Source: CAIWHR01 sp963813415
GTDB taxonomy: Bacteria; Pseudomonadota; Gammaproteobacteria; Burkholderiales; Casimicrobiaceae
Reading direction: 5' to 3'
NCBI GenBank assembly: GCA_963813415.1
Contig: CAWEYW010000006.1
Location: forward strand, 62,001-126,000
Length of the DNA stretch: 64,000 bases
A program made the position numbers and the translations under genes. Of this stretch, positions 16,567-27,057 are shown piece after piece (the stretch's first letter is position 1; every line of letters begins with the position of its first letter). A model generated the notes under the pieces. It ran no database searches, was not told the origin of the DNA, and worked only from the letters and a program-made list of their open reading frames with translations.

Positions 16567-17121
16567 TCAGAAAGTCTTCACCGGCTCGCCCGGCTCGGGG
16601 GCGTCCAGCTTGTACTGGGAAGGAAAGTAGTACGGCTTCGGCAGCCCGGCCGTCTGGGGATTGTCCTCGGCGTGCACGTACTTCATCTCGAACGGCCCTT
16701 GACCTTCGATCTGGATGATCGTCGAGCCCTTGGTGAAGGCATAGCAGCGCTCGTCCGCCGGCATGCTGTAAAACCCCCCGGCCTTGATGACGCTCGCGTG
16801 CTTCGGGTCGAAGTCGTCGCCGTATCCGAGGTACAACGCACCGGAGATGACGGTGATCTGACGTTCTTGCGGCTGCGAATGGGGCGCGATCCGGTAACCC
16901 GAGGGGACCAGCAGGCGCAGCACATAGGGCCCCTGCGATCCGGGATCGCCGTGCAGGACCGCGATCTTCGCCCCCTTCGGCAATGTCGGGGGCGCGGCGC
17001 CCCAGCGAACGTCCTTCGCGCTCGCGAAGATCCGGTTATCCCCGGCGAAGCCCAGGGACGACACCATGAAAGCCAGAGCACCCAAGAGAAACCAGGACGA
17101 CGCACGCAGAACGCGATCCAT
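16567..17121 (-). CDS. Secreted cupin-domain protein
   Basis: 184 residues with a signal peptide (about residues 1-26). The mature part has a cupin fold: VLHGDPGSQGPYVLRLLVPS, IAPHSQPQERQITVISGALYLGYGD (motif 1 with His and Glu) and GGFYSMPADERCYAFTKGST (motif 2; the expected His is replaced by Cys/Tyr). It resembles ChrR-like/DUF4437-type cupins in the periplasm. Function is unknown. No operon partner; convergent with the zinc-ribbon gene. Confidence 0.78.
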   Translation of the reverse strand: MDRVLRASSWFLLGALAFMVSSLGFAGDNRIFASAKDVRWGAAPPTLPKGAKIAVLHGDPGSQGPYVLRLLVPSGYRIAPHSQPQERQITVISGALYLGYGDDFDPKHASVIKAGGFYSMPADERCYAFTKGSTIIQIEGQGPFEMKYVHAEDNPQTAGLPKPYYFPSQYKLDAPEPGEPVKTF

Positions 17122-17305
17122 GACCTACTCCTTAGCGGGGGACGCAAATGTCCATACGGCCGAATCACGGGCGTGATCGGCCGGGGAACATAAGATATGG
17201 GGAACGGCGATCGCTGGCAATCGCCGGACGCGCAGGTGCGCCGCGGAACCCGCCGCGGCTGGGCCCGAGCAGCCGGGGGCGGCCGCTCAGCGGTGCACGA
17301 GTGGC

Positions 17306-17650
17306 TTAGCGCCGGGAGTGGCCGTACGAGGACGTCGCGCCGGGATTCGTCAGCGAAGCCCGGGAGCGGCTGCGGCCGCGGCGTCCCGCGTGATCGCGGG
17401 TGCCGGCACTGCGCTCGCGCTTGACGGGCGCGCTTGCGGCCGCGACGTCGTCGCACGTCGGGATGCACTCGCGGACGAGTTCATCGAAATCGTCGAAGCT
17501 GTCGAACAGCGCTTCGAAGCCCATTCGCGCCGCCTGCGCGCGTTCCAGCAGGTCCTGCGCGTCGCGTTGCGCCGTGGTCGACGCCGGCATCTGGCGCGCC
17601 CGGAGGCGCTCGAAGGCGTTGGAATGCGTGATGCGATGGGTCTTGGTCAT
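17306..17650 (-). CDS. Hypothetical protein with acidic core and basic tail
   Basis: 114 residues from ATG at 17650. The centre (DAQDLLERAQAARMGFEAL, then FDSFDDFDELVRECIP) is helical and acidic, and the C-terminus is rich in arginine and serine. I recognise no domain. The centre looks like a real protein rather than a shadow frame; the tail is low complexity. The same frame continues upstream of 17650 but becomes arginine-rich. Coding status is moderate only. Confidence 0.45.
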   Translation of the reverse strand: MTKTHRITHSNAFERLRARQMPASTTAQRDAQDLLERAQAARMGFEALFDSFDDFDELVRECIPTCDDVAAASAPVKRERSAGTRDHAGRRGRSRSRASLTNPGATSSYGHSRR

Positions 17651-18085
17651 GGCGAAGCGGTTACTGCAATGGGTGATGACGCAGCATAGGTGTTTGCGCA
17701 CCCCGCTCCCACGCTCCGAGGACCGATTCGGCCGTAGGAGATGCCTTACATTCATCCTGCGCACGCACTGTAGTTCATCACCGGGCCAGCGCCCATGCAA
17801 CTCCGCCGTGCGCGGAATGTGCCTTTAGTCAACGCACAAGTGCATTGGTCGCAAAACGGTGCGGCGTTGCGTGCCGCCGCCGAATGCCGGCCCACGCCCT
17901 CGAGAACCCAGGCCGCGAGCAGCGTACTGCCGAGCCGCTGCTCGCGGCTCTCGGCATTTGGACCGCTGAGCTGCGCCGGGATTCAATCTCTTGGATCTGC
18001 ATTAACATTGCGCGTGCGATCTGCGCCTGGGCGTCGTCGCCCTGCGGGCCGCCGGTCGTTTGGCTCATCTCATACCTGCGGCTCC
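17651..18085. other. 435-bp gap, no gene recognised
   Basis: The open frame on the plus strand that leads into the S9 peptidase gene is serine/arginine-rich and lacks any start signal before 18086. No RNA, terminator or clear promoter was identified. Confidence 0.45.
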
Positions 18086-20038
18086 ATGATTCCAAGGCTC
18101 CTGATTCTTCGCCTGTTCCTCCTCGCCGGTGCCTTACTCGGTTGGTCGTGCGCGGTCGCGGCCGACCTCGCCAAGCCATCGGTACAGATGTTCTTCTCTC
18201 ACGCGGATTTCAACGAGGTACAACTTTCGCCGTCGGGCAAATACCTGGCCGCGGCGGTGCCGGTCCAAGGGCGGCTGCGGCTCGCCATCGTCGACCTGGA
18301 CGCCGGCACGAGCCGCATCGCACTGGCGATCGATGGGGAGGACATTCAGGGCATTCGGTGGGTGAACGATGGACGCCTCATCTTCAGCCTGACGGATCTG
18401 CAGGCCGGCCTTGGCGCGCAATTCGGCGGCGGGCTCTTCGCCGTCAATCGCGATGGCACGGAGTTGCGCGAGCTCGGGCCAACGCTCAAGCGACTCCAGG
18501 ACGCAAATCAGTTCGTTTACCGCTATACGCACCTGCTCGAGGTCCTGGACGGATCCAGCGACGACATTCTCGTCCTTTCCAACGATCACAATCCGCGGTT
18601 CCCGGATGTCTACCGGCTCGACACGAGGACCGGGCGGCGGGAGCTGCTGACCGCGGGCAAGCCGGGAGATGTCGTCCACTGGGTCGCCGACGACAAAGGC
18701 GCGGTGCGGGGCGCGGTGACGATCGAGAATGGCACGACGCAGCGGGTGTTCTCGCGCGTTTCCGCGGACGCGGCGTGGGTGGAGCTCGGCGCGTACGGCA
18801 TTCGCGATGCACACATGCTGCCGCTTGCATTCGATGCCGACGGCACCCTCCTGGTAGCGAGCGACATCGGCCGCGACACCGCGGCAATCTATCGCTACGA
18901 CGCGCAGCAAAAGGCTCTCGGCGAGGTCGTCGCCGCGCACGCTGAAGCCGATCTGACGGAGGGCCTCGTGCGCGATCCGAAGACGCGCCGCATCGTGGGC
19001 ATCCATTACCAAGGCGAGCGTCCCGGTTCGGCCTGGTTCGACAGCGACTGGGCGCGGCTGCAGAAAACCGTGGATACGGCGTTGCCTGGTCACGTGAACA
19101 CGATCGTTCGCCGTGGCGATCGCGTGTTGATCGATTCATTCTCCGACCAGGATCCCGGCACCTATTACCTGCTCGATCTCGACAAGCGACGCATCGAGCC
19201 GGTGGGCGTGCGCCGCAAGGCCATCGACCCGGCGGCGATGCCGAAACGGCAGTTCGTGCGATTCAAGGCGCGCGATGGCCTGGAAATTCCGGCATACCTG
19301 ACCCTTCCGGTGGGCAAGGAGGCCAAAGGACTGCCGTTCGTCCTGTACGTGCATGGCGGACCTTGGGTGCGGGGCGGGTACTGGCGCTGGCGCCCGGAAC
19401 CTGCCTACCTCGCCTCGCTGGGCTATGCAGTCCTCGAGCCCGATTTCCGCGGCAGTGTTGGCTGGGGCCGCAAGCTGTACCTGGCCGGGTGGAAGCAGTG
19501 GGGCCTGGCCATGCAGGACGACCTCAACGACGGCATGGATTGGCTCGCTGCGCAGGGCACCATCGATCCGAAGCGTGCGTGCATCATGGGTGCGAGCTAT
19601 GGCGGGTACGCCGTGATGATGGGCCTCGCACGCGATCCCGACCGGTGGCGGTGCGGGGTCGACTACGTTGGCGTCACCGACATCAACCTGATGTTCGACG
19701 TGACCTGGTCGGACATGGCCGGCTCCGATTTCATTCGCTATTCGGCCAAGGACATGATCGGCGACCCCGACGCAGACGCTGCCAGGCTCCAGGCGACGTC
19801 GCCGCTGCGCAACGCGGCGAGGATCTCGAAGCCCGTATTGATGGCGTACGGCGCCGCTGACCGGCGGGTGCCGCTCATCCATGGCGAGCGCATGCGCGAC
19901 GCCCTGACGACGCGGGGCGTCCCGGTCGAGTGGATCGTGTACCCCGACGAGGGTCACGGATTCCAGCTCGAAGCCAATCGCTTCGACTTTTACGAGCGCG
20001 TGACGCGGTTTCTTGGCAAGGCGCTCGCGGCGCCCTGA
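18086..20038 (+). CDS. S9 family serine peptidase (prolyl oligopeptidase-like), secreted
   Basis: 650 residues. A signal peptide (residues about 1-26, LILRLFLLAGALLG core ending in AVAA) is followed by a beta-propeller-like N-terminal domain and a C-terminal alpha/beta-hydrolase domain from about residue 385. The catalytic triad is visible: Ser504 in MGASYGGYAV, Asp592 in YGAADRRVP, His624 in DEGHGF. The oxyanion region HGGPWVRGGYW and EPDFRGSVGWG are typical of the dipeptidyl/acylaminoacyl peptidase branch. It probably cleaves peptides in the periplasm. ATG at 18086 chosen because it begins the signal peptide. Confidence 0.9.
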   Translation: MIPRLLILRLFLLAGALLGWSCAVAADLAKPSVQMFFSHADFNEVQLSPSGKYLAAAVPVQGRLRLAIVDLDAGTSRIALAIDGEDIQGIRWVNDGRLIFSLTDLQAGLGAQFGGGLFAVNRDGTELRELGPTLKRLQDANQFVYRYTHLLEVLDGSSDDILVLSNDHNPRFPDVYRLDTRTGRRELLTAGKPGDVVHWVADDKGAVRGAVTIENGTTQRVFSRVSADAAWVELGAYGIRDAHMLPLAFDADGTLLVASDIGRDTAAIYRYDAQQKALGEVVAAHAEADLTEGLVRDPKTRRIVGIHYQGERPGSAWFDSDWARLQKTVDTALPGHVNTIVRRGDRVLIDSFSDQDPGTYYLLDLDKRRIEPVGVRRKAIDPAAMPKRQFVRFKARDGLEIPAYLTLPVGKEAKGLPFVLYVHGGPWVRGGYWRWRPEPAYLASLGYAVLEPDFRGSVGWGRKLYLAGWKQWGLAMQDDLNDGMDWLAAQGTIDPKRACIMGASYGGYAVMMGLARDPDRWRCGVDYVGVTDINLMFDVTWSDMAGSDFIRYSAKDMIGDPDADAARLQATSPLRNAARISKPVLMAYGAADRRVPLIHGERMRDALTTRGVPVEWIVYPDEGHGFQLEANRFDFYERVTRFLGKALAAP

Positions 20039-20087
20039 TCGCCGCGAGGCGCGACAGGCCGTAGAGCGCGGTGCATCGGGCCGCGCT

Positions 20088-21644
20088 TCACGCCGGGGCG
20101 CACATCACGACCAGGTTCGGCCCATCGCCTTCCGGCAGCCACCCGCGCGTGCTCATGAAGTCGCGCACACCCGGATCGGTCATGTAGCGGTGGTTGGCGT
20201 CCGCGCGATTGCTGAACACGCGATAGATCGGCACCGTCGCTGCTGGGCAGACGCCCGCGGTCGGCAGGTACATGAACATGAAGTTCGGCTCCTCGAGCAT
20301 GAAGTCGGGGTGGGCGACGCCGGTCGCGTCGCATTCCTGGGTGCCGCGACCGAAGAAATGGGAATCGCCCTTGCCCGGAGGGATGTAGTACCGGCACACC
20401 GGCGACGTGCCGGGTTGTGCGGCCGTGAAGGTCTTGAAGGTGTAGCCGGTGCGCGTCCAGCGCGTCGGCGTGAGGCCCGCGTCCAGATTGGCGATCTCGC
20501 CGGGCAGCCAGGTGATGAAGTAGTGGTCGAGCACCACGTTGTAATACTCCACGACGGTGACGGTAGCGGGGCTCGGCGGCGCCGCAGCGGGGTCGATCAC
20601 CGTGACGGAGTACTGCAGCGTGCCGGGCACGCCAGCCCCGTGGATATTCGAGACGACGATCGTGTACGTGGTGTCGGCTGCGGGCCTGGTATACGAGACT
20701 CCGCTCGGCAGGAAGACCAGCGTGTTGTCGCCGATGTAGAAGCCGCTGCCGAAAGCCGGGTTGACGGCTTCGTAGGCGGCCGCGATCGGACCGTCCGGAC
20801 CGGACATGGCCACCGTGGCATTCGTGAAGTCCGCATCCGGGTAGGAGATGGACCAGCGATTCGATCTCGCCGGCAGGTTCTGGTACGGCACGAACCCGGC
20901 GGGTGGCCAGGCGACGCCATTGGGAGTCGCGGTTCGGGTCGTCGTCGGGCCGAATACGTACAGGGCGTTGGCCGCCCGTGGCGGATTGTTGCCTCCCGGG
21001 ACGTCGCCAGTCGCCATCGCCGCAGTGGGCGGATACAGGATCCACCGCCGGTGTCCGACTGGACTATTGCCAGCTCCCGAGTCCTCCATGAAGTTATCGA
21101 CCGCGGCCACGCCCTGCGCGCCGAGCGAGATGTTGGAGCTGGACGCCCCCGTTGCGCCGGTTTGCGAATAGCAGGTCCACGTCGTGGGGGGCGAGTGGTC
21201 GAGCGCGTTGTTCGCGGAGAACATGAGCGCCGCGGCCTGCGCCTGCGCCGTCTCCGTGCCGGAAAGCAATGTCACGGGTGGCAGATTCACCAGGGCACGG
21301 TAATAGTTGACGCGCCCGATCACCGCCTGCTGATGCTCGATGTTGGTGGTGCCCGGGTTGCACGAGGCGAGATCGCCGGTCCAGACGAGCGGCACGGCGT
21401 TGCCGGGCAGGTACATGGACTGGTACAGCGCGATGACACCGTCGCGCGTCACCGTTGCCTTGGGCCGCACCTCGAGCTGCCACGGCGGTGCGCTCTCCGG
21501 TGCACCGACGCGCACCGGGGCCCGCCCCAGGTCCTGGGCAGCAATCCCGATCGGTAGCGCGGCCAGCAGTGCGCCAAGGCCGATCGCGGTACGGAGCCCG
21601 GTTGGGCGACGGATCATTGCAGCGAGAGCCGCGAGTGCTTGCAT
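20088..21644 (-). CDS. Secreted CAP (SCP/PR-1) domain protein with C-terminal DUF5648 repeat region
   Basis: 518 residues. Signal peptide near residues 10-36. Residues about 100-250 are a CAP domain: IGRVNYYRALVNLPPV, AQAAALMFSANNALDHSPPT, and VGHRRWILYPP. Residues about 375-518 match the DUF5648 module (YYNVVLDHYFITWLPGEIA, WTRTGYTFKTF, PVCRYYIPPGKGDSHFFGR, NHRYMTDPGVRDFM, GWLPEGDGPNLVVMCAP), often C-terminal on secreted proteins. The middle has a beta-rich, Ig-like stretch. Role unknown; CAP proteins are often extracellular and may bind lipids. ATG at 21617 (MIRRPTG) is an alternative start. Confidence 0.85.
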   Translation of the reverse strand: MQALAALAAMIRRPTGLRTAIGLGALLAALPIGIAAQDLGRAPVRVGAPESAPPWQLEVRPKATVTRDGVIALYQSMYLPGNAVPLVWTGDLASCNPGTTNIEHQQAVIGRVNYYRALVNLPPVTLLSGTETAQAQAAALMFSANNALDHSPPTTWTCYSQTGATGASSSNISLGAQGVAAVDNFMEDSGAGNSPVGHRRWILYPPTAAMATGDVPGGNNPPRAANALYVFGPTTTRTATPNGVAWPPAGFVPYQNLPARSNRWSISYPDADFTNATVAMSGPDGPIAAAYEAVNPAFGSGFYIGDNTLVFLPSGVSYTRPAADTTYTIVVSNIHGAGVPGTLQYSVTVIDPAAAPPSPATVTVVEYYNVVLDHYFITWLPGEIANLDAGLTPTRWTRTGYTFKTFTAAQPGTSPVCRYYIPPGKGDSHFFGRGTQECDATGVAHPDFMLEEPNFMFMYLPTAGVCPAATVPIYRVFSNRADANHRYMTDPGVRDFMSTRGWLPEGDGPNLVVMCAPA

Positions 21645-21930
21645 GACGTTCTTCCCTGCGGGTCCGGCAATGGCGTGCGTGAGCCGCGAAGAGCGTGGAT
21701 ACTCGTCCTACACGGTGCTGTCAACGTCGCAACTCGACGCCGCCGCGGTTGTTTGGTGCGAGCCATGGAAGGAGAGCGGGCCCGCGGGGCCCGTTTGGCA
21801 CCGGCGATGTCAGGCATGCGCCGCTTGATCTGCATCGAAGCTGAGGCAGGTCAAGGTGAGGCGCGACGTCGCGGCGTCTACTGGCCGCCGGGCACGCAAG
21901 AAGCGCGTGCGTCAATCACCCGGAGGCATC

Positions 21931-22413
21931 ATGCTCACCAAGCCCGTCGGCGAAATCGTTCGGACGAAGCGCATCCAGTCGGTGTTGGCGGTTGCGAACG
22001 ACGCCACCATCGCCACGGCGGTGTCGTTGATGGTGGCCAACGGCGTTGGCGCCGTCGTGGTGCGCAGCAGCAGCGCGGTCGTCGAGGGCATCTTCACCGA
22101 GCGCGACCTGATGCGGCGAGTCGTGGCCGAGGGCCGCGATCCGCGGACGACGCTGATCGGCGCCGTCATGAGCCGGGACGTGCGGCATGTACCATCGTCG
22201 GCGACGGTGGACGAAGCGCTGCGGCTGATGGTCGAGTACGGGTATCGACACTTGCTCGTGGAGGAGGCGTCCGGGCCCGTGGGGTTGGTGTCGATCCGCG
22301 ACCTCATGTCCTGGGTGGTGCTGCCCGACGAACCCATCGCAGCTGAGGGTCGCGGCGGCGTCATTCGCGCACGCACCGAGGACGCGATCCGCACGATCCA
22401 GGGTACCGATTGA
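21931..22413 (+). CDS. CBS-domain pair protein
   Basis: 160 residues. Two CBS motifs: residues about 10-65 (VLAVANDATIATAVSLMVAN, AVVEGIFTERDLMRRV) and about 75-130 (VMSRDVRHVPSSATVDEALR, YRHLLVEEASGPVGLVSIRDL). Such stand-alone pairs bind adenine nucleotides and regulate partners. A strong GGAGG site lies 6 bp before ATG 21931; in-frame codons upstream lack such a signal. Ends before a bidirectional terminator. Confidence 0.87.
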   Translation: MLTKPVGEIVRTKRIQSVLAVANDATIATAVSLMVANGVGAVVVRSSSAVVEGIFTERDLMRRVVAEGRDPRTTLIGAVMSRDVRHVPSSATVDEALRLMVEYGYRHLLVEEASGPVGLVSIRDLMSWVVLPDEPIAAEGRGGVIRARTEDAIRTIQGTD

Positions 22414-22494
22414 CGGGCGCGCGCCGTCGGCGGTCGCGGGGATCGGCGTGAGCTGCGCGGCGCCGTTCGCACTTTCCTGCGCGCGAAAACAGAA

Positions 22495-22516
22495 GAGGCC
22501 CCGCGGGGCCTCTTTT
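22495..22516. terminator. Bidirectional intrinsic terminator
   Basis: GAGGCCCC-gc-GGGGCCTC followed by TTTT on the plus strand and, after a short TTCTG, TTTT on the minus strand. It separates the convergent CBS and cytochrome c genes. Confidence 0.85.
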
Positions 22517-22532
22517 CGGTGGCAACGCGAAC

Positions 22533-22811
22533 TCAGGAAGCGAGCCAGGCGACGATCTTCTTGAGATCTTCAGGCTTGGCTTTCACCGACGGGTGACCTT
22601 TCGCATTCGCGAGCTTCTCGACGAGCTTGGCCTGGTCCGCGGGATCCTTGTACTTTGCGCCGACGTCCTTCAGTCCGGGCCCCATCTTCTTTCCGGTGAC
22701 GTTGTGGCACGTCATGCAGCCGTTGCTCTTCGCCAGCTCCTCGGATGCCTGGGCGGTTCCGGCAGCGGTCACGGCCAAGGCCACGGCAGCGGCGATCAGA
22801 ATGCGTTTCAT
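22533..22811 (-). CDS. Small class I cytochrome c (c-551/c-552 type)
   Basis: 92 residues. Signal peptide of about 22 residues (MKRILIAAAVALAVTAAGTA), then one haem site CMTCH at residues 32-36 and an axial methionine in KKMGPGL. Mature size of about 70 residues fits c-551/552 electron carriers of the periplasm, which feed cytochrome oxidases or nitrite reductase. Single gene with its own terminator. Confidence 0.93.
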   Translation of the reverse strand: MKRILIAAAVALAVTAAGTAQASEELAKSNGCMTCHNVTGKKMGPGLKDVGAKYKDPADQAKLVEKLANAKGHPSVKAKPEDLKKIVAWLAS

Positions 22812-22946
22812 GTCATCTCCGTTGAGGTTCCGACTTGCCCCGAGAGCTCCTGCATCGCCATCGAGCGTACGTCGGCGTGTGCAGATTATCGGCTTGGTGC
22901 ATTGCGTGCAGCCGCGTCTTGCGGCAACACGCCGCGGCGATCGAAA

Positions 22947-23678
22947 TCACGTTTGATGTAGCGCAACCGAGACGATGTGCCCGTCGGGCGCGGGCACGCG
23001 GTGCAGTTGCCAGCGCGCCGGCTCGTAGGGTGGCGGACCGGCGAGCACGCGCGGCGGATCGTCCGGGTCGACTGCAATGCGCCCGAACGGCGCCGCGATG
23101 CCGTCGCCCGTCGCCTTGCTCATCGCCTCCTTGCACGTCCACGTCCGGAGGAAATAACCGCGTTGCAGCTCGGGATCCAGGGCGTGGAGACGGTCGCGCT
23201 CGGCGCTGGTCAGGAGCTTGCGCGACAGCCGCTCAAGGCCGAATGCCCGCGCGCCGTGTTCCACGTCGATGCCGACGCGGAGATCCGGCGCAAGCCCGGT
23301 GCCGATCGCATAGACCGCGAACGCGGCGGTGTGCGAGACGTTGAAATCGATTCGCCGGCCGCCGGCCAGCTCCGGACGGCCCCGCTCGCCGCGAGCGATC
23401 GCCACGTCCTCCGGGCTCGTGCCGAGCACGTTGCTAAGGAGCAGCCGAAGGGCCGCGCGCCCCATGATGTATCGTTCGCGTAAGGCGGCGGTCCCGAACC
23501 GATCGGCGCGCGCGCGCTCCTGCTCCGACAGCCACGCCGCGACGGACTGCAAGCCCGGCACGCCCGGATGCAGGCGAAGACACCATAGCGCGACTACCCC
23601 GTCAAGCGCTGCGTACGGAAGCCTGCTCGGAGCGGGCGTGTCCGATAGCTTTTGCCGAGTCGTTCCGTGATCGTTCAA
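22947..23678 (-). CDS. 4'-phosphopantetheinyl transferase superfamily protein
   Basis: 243 residues, Sfp-type. Signatures are INFNVSHT-like (DFNVSHTAAFAVYA), VGIDVEHGARAF (Mg-binding Asp/Glu) and WTCKEAMSKATGDGI (catalytic Lys and Glu). It moves the phosphopantetheine arm of CoA to carrier proteins. Sfp-type enzymes often serve polyketide, peptide or fatty-acid carriers; no such cluster lies nearby. It is divergent from the acyltransferase gene at 23718 with a 39-bp gap. Confidence 0.9.
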   Translation of the reverse strand: MNDHGTTRQKLSDTPAPSRLPYAALDGVVALWCLRLHPGVPGLQSVAAWLSEQERARADRFGTAALRERYIMGRAALRLLLSNVLGTSPEDVAIARGERGRPELAGGRRIDFNVSHTAAFAVYAIGTGLAPDLRVGIDVEHGARAFGLERLSRKLLTSAERDRLHALDPELQRGYFLRTWTCKEAMSKATGDGIAAPFGRIAVDPDDPPRVLAGPPPYEPARWQLHRVPAPDGHIVSVALHQT

Positions 23679-23717
23679 AACACTCTCTTTTCCGGCTCAC
23701 ACATTCGTGCCGTAACG

Positions 23718-24611
23718 ATGGACTTCCTGTTGCATGCTCTGACCCGGGTGCCGCTCACCGTGCTGTACGGCGTCGGATGGCTCGCGTACTTCCTCGCCTT
23801 CCAGATGCTGCGCTGGCGCCGCGATCTCGCACGCGCGAATTTGCGCGGGGCCTTTCCGGAGAAATCCGAGCAGGAGATCGACGGGCTGCTGCGGCAATCC
23901 TATCGCAACCTCGGCGTGATGATTGCCGAGGCGATCCATGGCTTCGGTGCCGGACGCGAGGAGATCCTCGAACGCGTGAAGCTCGAGAATCCCGAGCTGC
24001 CCTTGAGCTACGTGAAACGCGGCCAGTCGGTGATCCTGCTGACCGGACATTTCTGCAACTGGGAATGGCTGCTCAGCGGCACCGCAGCGGGGCTGGGCAT
24101 TCCGATCGACGCGGTATACAAACCGCAGCGTGCGAAGGCCGTCGACCGGTTCCTGCGCGAGGCGCGCGGCCGCTTCGGCGGCAACCCGATCCCGGTGAAG
24201 ACATTCCTGCATGAGGTGATCCGGCGCCGGCGCGACGCTCGAGCCTACGCGCTCGTTGCGGACCAGACGCCGATGCGGCAGGAAGACAAGCACTGGACAG
24301 TGTTCCTCCACCGTGACACCGCGTTCTACACGGGCGCCGGGAAGATCGCGCGCATCCTCCGGGCCCCGGTGCTCTTCGTTTCCATGCATCGCGTTGCGAA
24401 GGGACAGTATCGCGCCCGTTTCGAGCTGTTGTCCGAGCCTCCTTACCAGGCCGAGAGCGAGGGCGCGGTGATCGAGGCGTATGCGCGCGCGCTCGAGGCC
24501 GAAATCCGCACCAGCCCGGCAGACTGGCTTTGGGTGCATCGCAAATGGAAGTACCCGAAGCCCACTTCGGCACCGCAGGCGCGCGAGGCCGAGGAGACCG
24601 CGACACAGTAA
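23718..24611 (+). CDS. LpxL/LpxM-like lysophospholipid or lipid A acyltransferase
   Basis: 297 residues. N-terminal membrane helix, then an HX4E acyltransferase motif in GHFCNWEW, DQTPMRQEDKHWTVF, and the C-terminal DWLWVHRKWK, a hallmark of LpxL-type enzymes. They add a secondary acyl chain to lipid A from acyl-ACP at the inner membrane. The N-terminal part is shorter than some LpxL enzymes, and the alternative is an ornithine- or lysolipid acyltransferase. ATG at 23718 gives a TM-first protein. Confidence 0.85.
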   Translation: MDFLLHALTRVPLTVLYGVGWLAYFLAFQMLRWRRDLARANLRGAFPEKSEQEIDGLLRQSYRNLGVMIAEAIHGFGAGREEILERVKLENPELPLSYVKRGQSVILLTGHFCNWEWLLSGTAAGLGIPIDAVYKPQRAKAVDRFLREARGRFGGNPIPVKTFLHEVIRRRRDARAYALVADQTPMRQEDKHWTVFLHRDTAFYTGAGKIARILRAPVLFVSMHRVAKGQYRARFELLSEPPYQAESEGAVIEAYARALEAEIRTSPADWLWVHRKWKYPKPTSAPQAREAEETATQ

Positions 24612-24848
24612 GCACGCTTGGCGTTCGGGACGCGGAATCGAGCTGCGCGCACGAGCCTGGCGAAGTGCTGAAAGCGCGCCCGCTCACCACGGGGTCGGAT
24701 GGGCGACGAGCGGACCGGCGCGGCCGAACGAATGTCTTGAATTGGCGGTGCGGCGGCACCATCTTGCCCCTGTAGTGGTGGATGCCCGGTGCCGTGCTCG
24801 GATGACGCACGTGGTGCCGCTGAACGATGCTGCAGCGCGTGCAAACGC

Positions 24849-24877
24849 TTGCAATATCGGGGTAGTTTCGCTATACT
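24849..24877 (+). promoter_or_regulatory. rRNA operon promoter
   Basis: TTGCAA (-35, 24849-24854) and TATACT (-10, 24872-24877) with 17-bp spacing, about 277 bp upstream of the 16S gene. Confidence 0.72.
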
Positions 24878-24934
24878 TACTTTCCTTCGCTGCTCCAACC
24901 CGCTGATGCGTCGGCGGGCATTCCCGGGGCGGCC

Positions 24935-24947
24935 TGTTCTTTAAAAA
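24935..24947 (+). promoter_or_regulatory. boxA antitermination element (leader)
   Basis: TGTTCTTTAAAAA closely matches the rrn boxA consensus TGCTCTTTAACA and lies between promoter and 16S. A second copy is in the 16S-23S spacer at 27160. It recruits the Nus factors; nusA is encoded at 35110. Confidence 0.75.
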
Positions 24948-25154
24948 ACTGACAACCGATAGGTGTGGGCGCTGAGGTTCTGGGTGCCTGGGTTTTGGCG
25001 TGGCTGGTGACGCGAGTTGCTGGTTGTGTTGGGGCTTGGGGGATCGAATGGACTAAGGTGCTCACACGAAGAAAGTCTTGTCCTGTTCTGGCCGCGAGGT
25101 TGGGGTGGGATGGGGCCAACGTCGATTGAGTTACTTGTAAGAGATCGAGCTTTT

Positions 25155-26683
<1,529 letters not shown>

Positions 26684-26690
26684 CTCGGAA

Positions 26691-26724
26691 TCAGGGATCA
26701 GAGGTCAGGGAACAGGGAGCAGTA
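26691..26724 (+). repeat. rRNA-spacer repeat copy 1 (forward)
   Basis: TCAGGGATCAGAGGTCAGGG continuing AACAGGGAGCAG, nine bases after the 16S 3' end. A looser forward copy lies between the two tRNAs at 26891-26921 (GACGGGTAACAGGGATCAG). Confidence 0.7.
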
Positions 26725-26811
26725 ACGAGCCCTGGGCCGGACGCTGATGCCCATCCGCAGCCGTAGCGCCCACAACCTATCGGTTGTTTGCAGTGTGTAG
26801 AGCTGGCAAGC

Positions 26812-26888
26812 GGGCCTGTAGCTCAGTTGGTTAGAGCACCGTCTTGATAAGGCGGGGGTCGATGGTTCGAATCCATCCAGACCCACCA
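26812..26888 (+). tRNA. ileT: tRNA-Ile (anticodon GAT)
   Basis: 77 bases with encoded CCA. Anticodon loop TTGATAA, D-arm GCTCAGTTGGTTAGAGC, T-arm TTCGAAT. The 5' acceptor strand GGGCCTG and the 3' strand CAGACCC leave a C-A mismatch at the fourth pair; GGGTCTG would pair fully. Usual position in the 16S-23S spacer. Confidence 0.97.
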
Positions 26889-26922
26889 CTCAGGGCACAG
26901 GCGACGGGTAACAGGGATCAGC

Positions 26923-26998
26923 GGGGCTGTAGCTCAGTTGGGAGAGCACCTGCTTTGCAAGCAGGGGGTCGTCGGTTCGATCCCGTCCAGCTCCACCA
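26923..26998 (+). tRNA. alaT: tRNA-Ala (anticodon TGC)
   Basis: 76 bases with CCA. Anticodon loop TTTGCAA; acceptor GGGGCTG/CAGCTCC pairs fully allowing one G-U. It follows tRNA-Ile by 34 bases. Its last 42 bases are repeated downstream at 27058. Confidence 0.97.
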
Positions 26999-27022
26999 GG
27001 GTTTGATGGAGTGGGTGGGTGA

Positions 27023-27054
27023 CTGATACCTGACCTCTGACCTCTGTTTCCTGA
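27023..27054 (-). repeat. rRNA-spacer repeat copy (reverse), between tRNA-Ala and its partial duplicate
   Basis: CTGATACCTGACCTCTGACC continuing TCTGTTTCCTGA. It is the reverse complement form of the family core. Confidence 0.72.
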
Positions 27055-27057
27055 AAG

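Larger units (their letters stand above)
24612..25154. other. 543-bp gap holding the rRNA promoter and leader
   Basis: No protein gene was recognised. The region contains the rRNA promoter at 24849-24877 and the boxA at 24935 described separately. The last 200 bases are the 16S leader. Confidence 0.7.
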
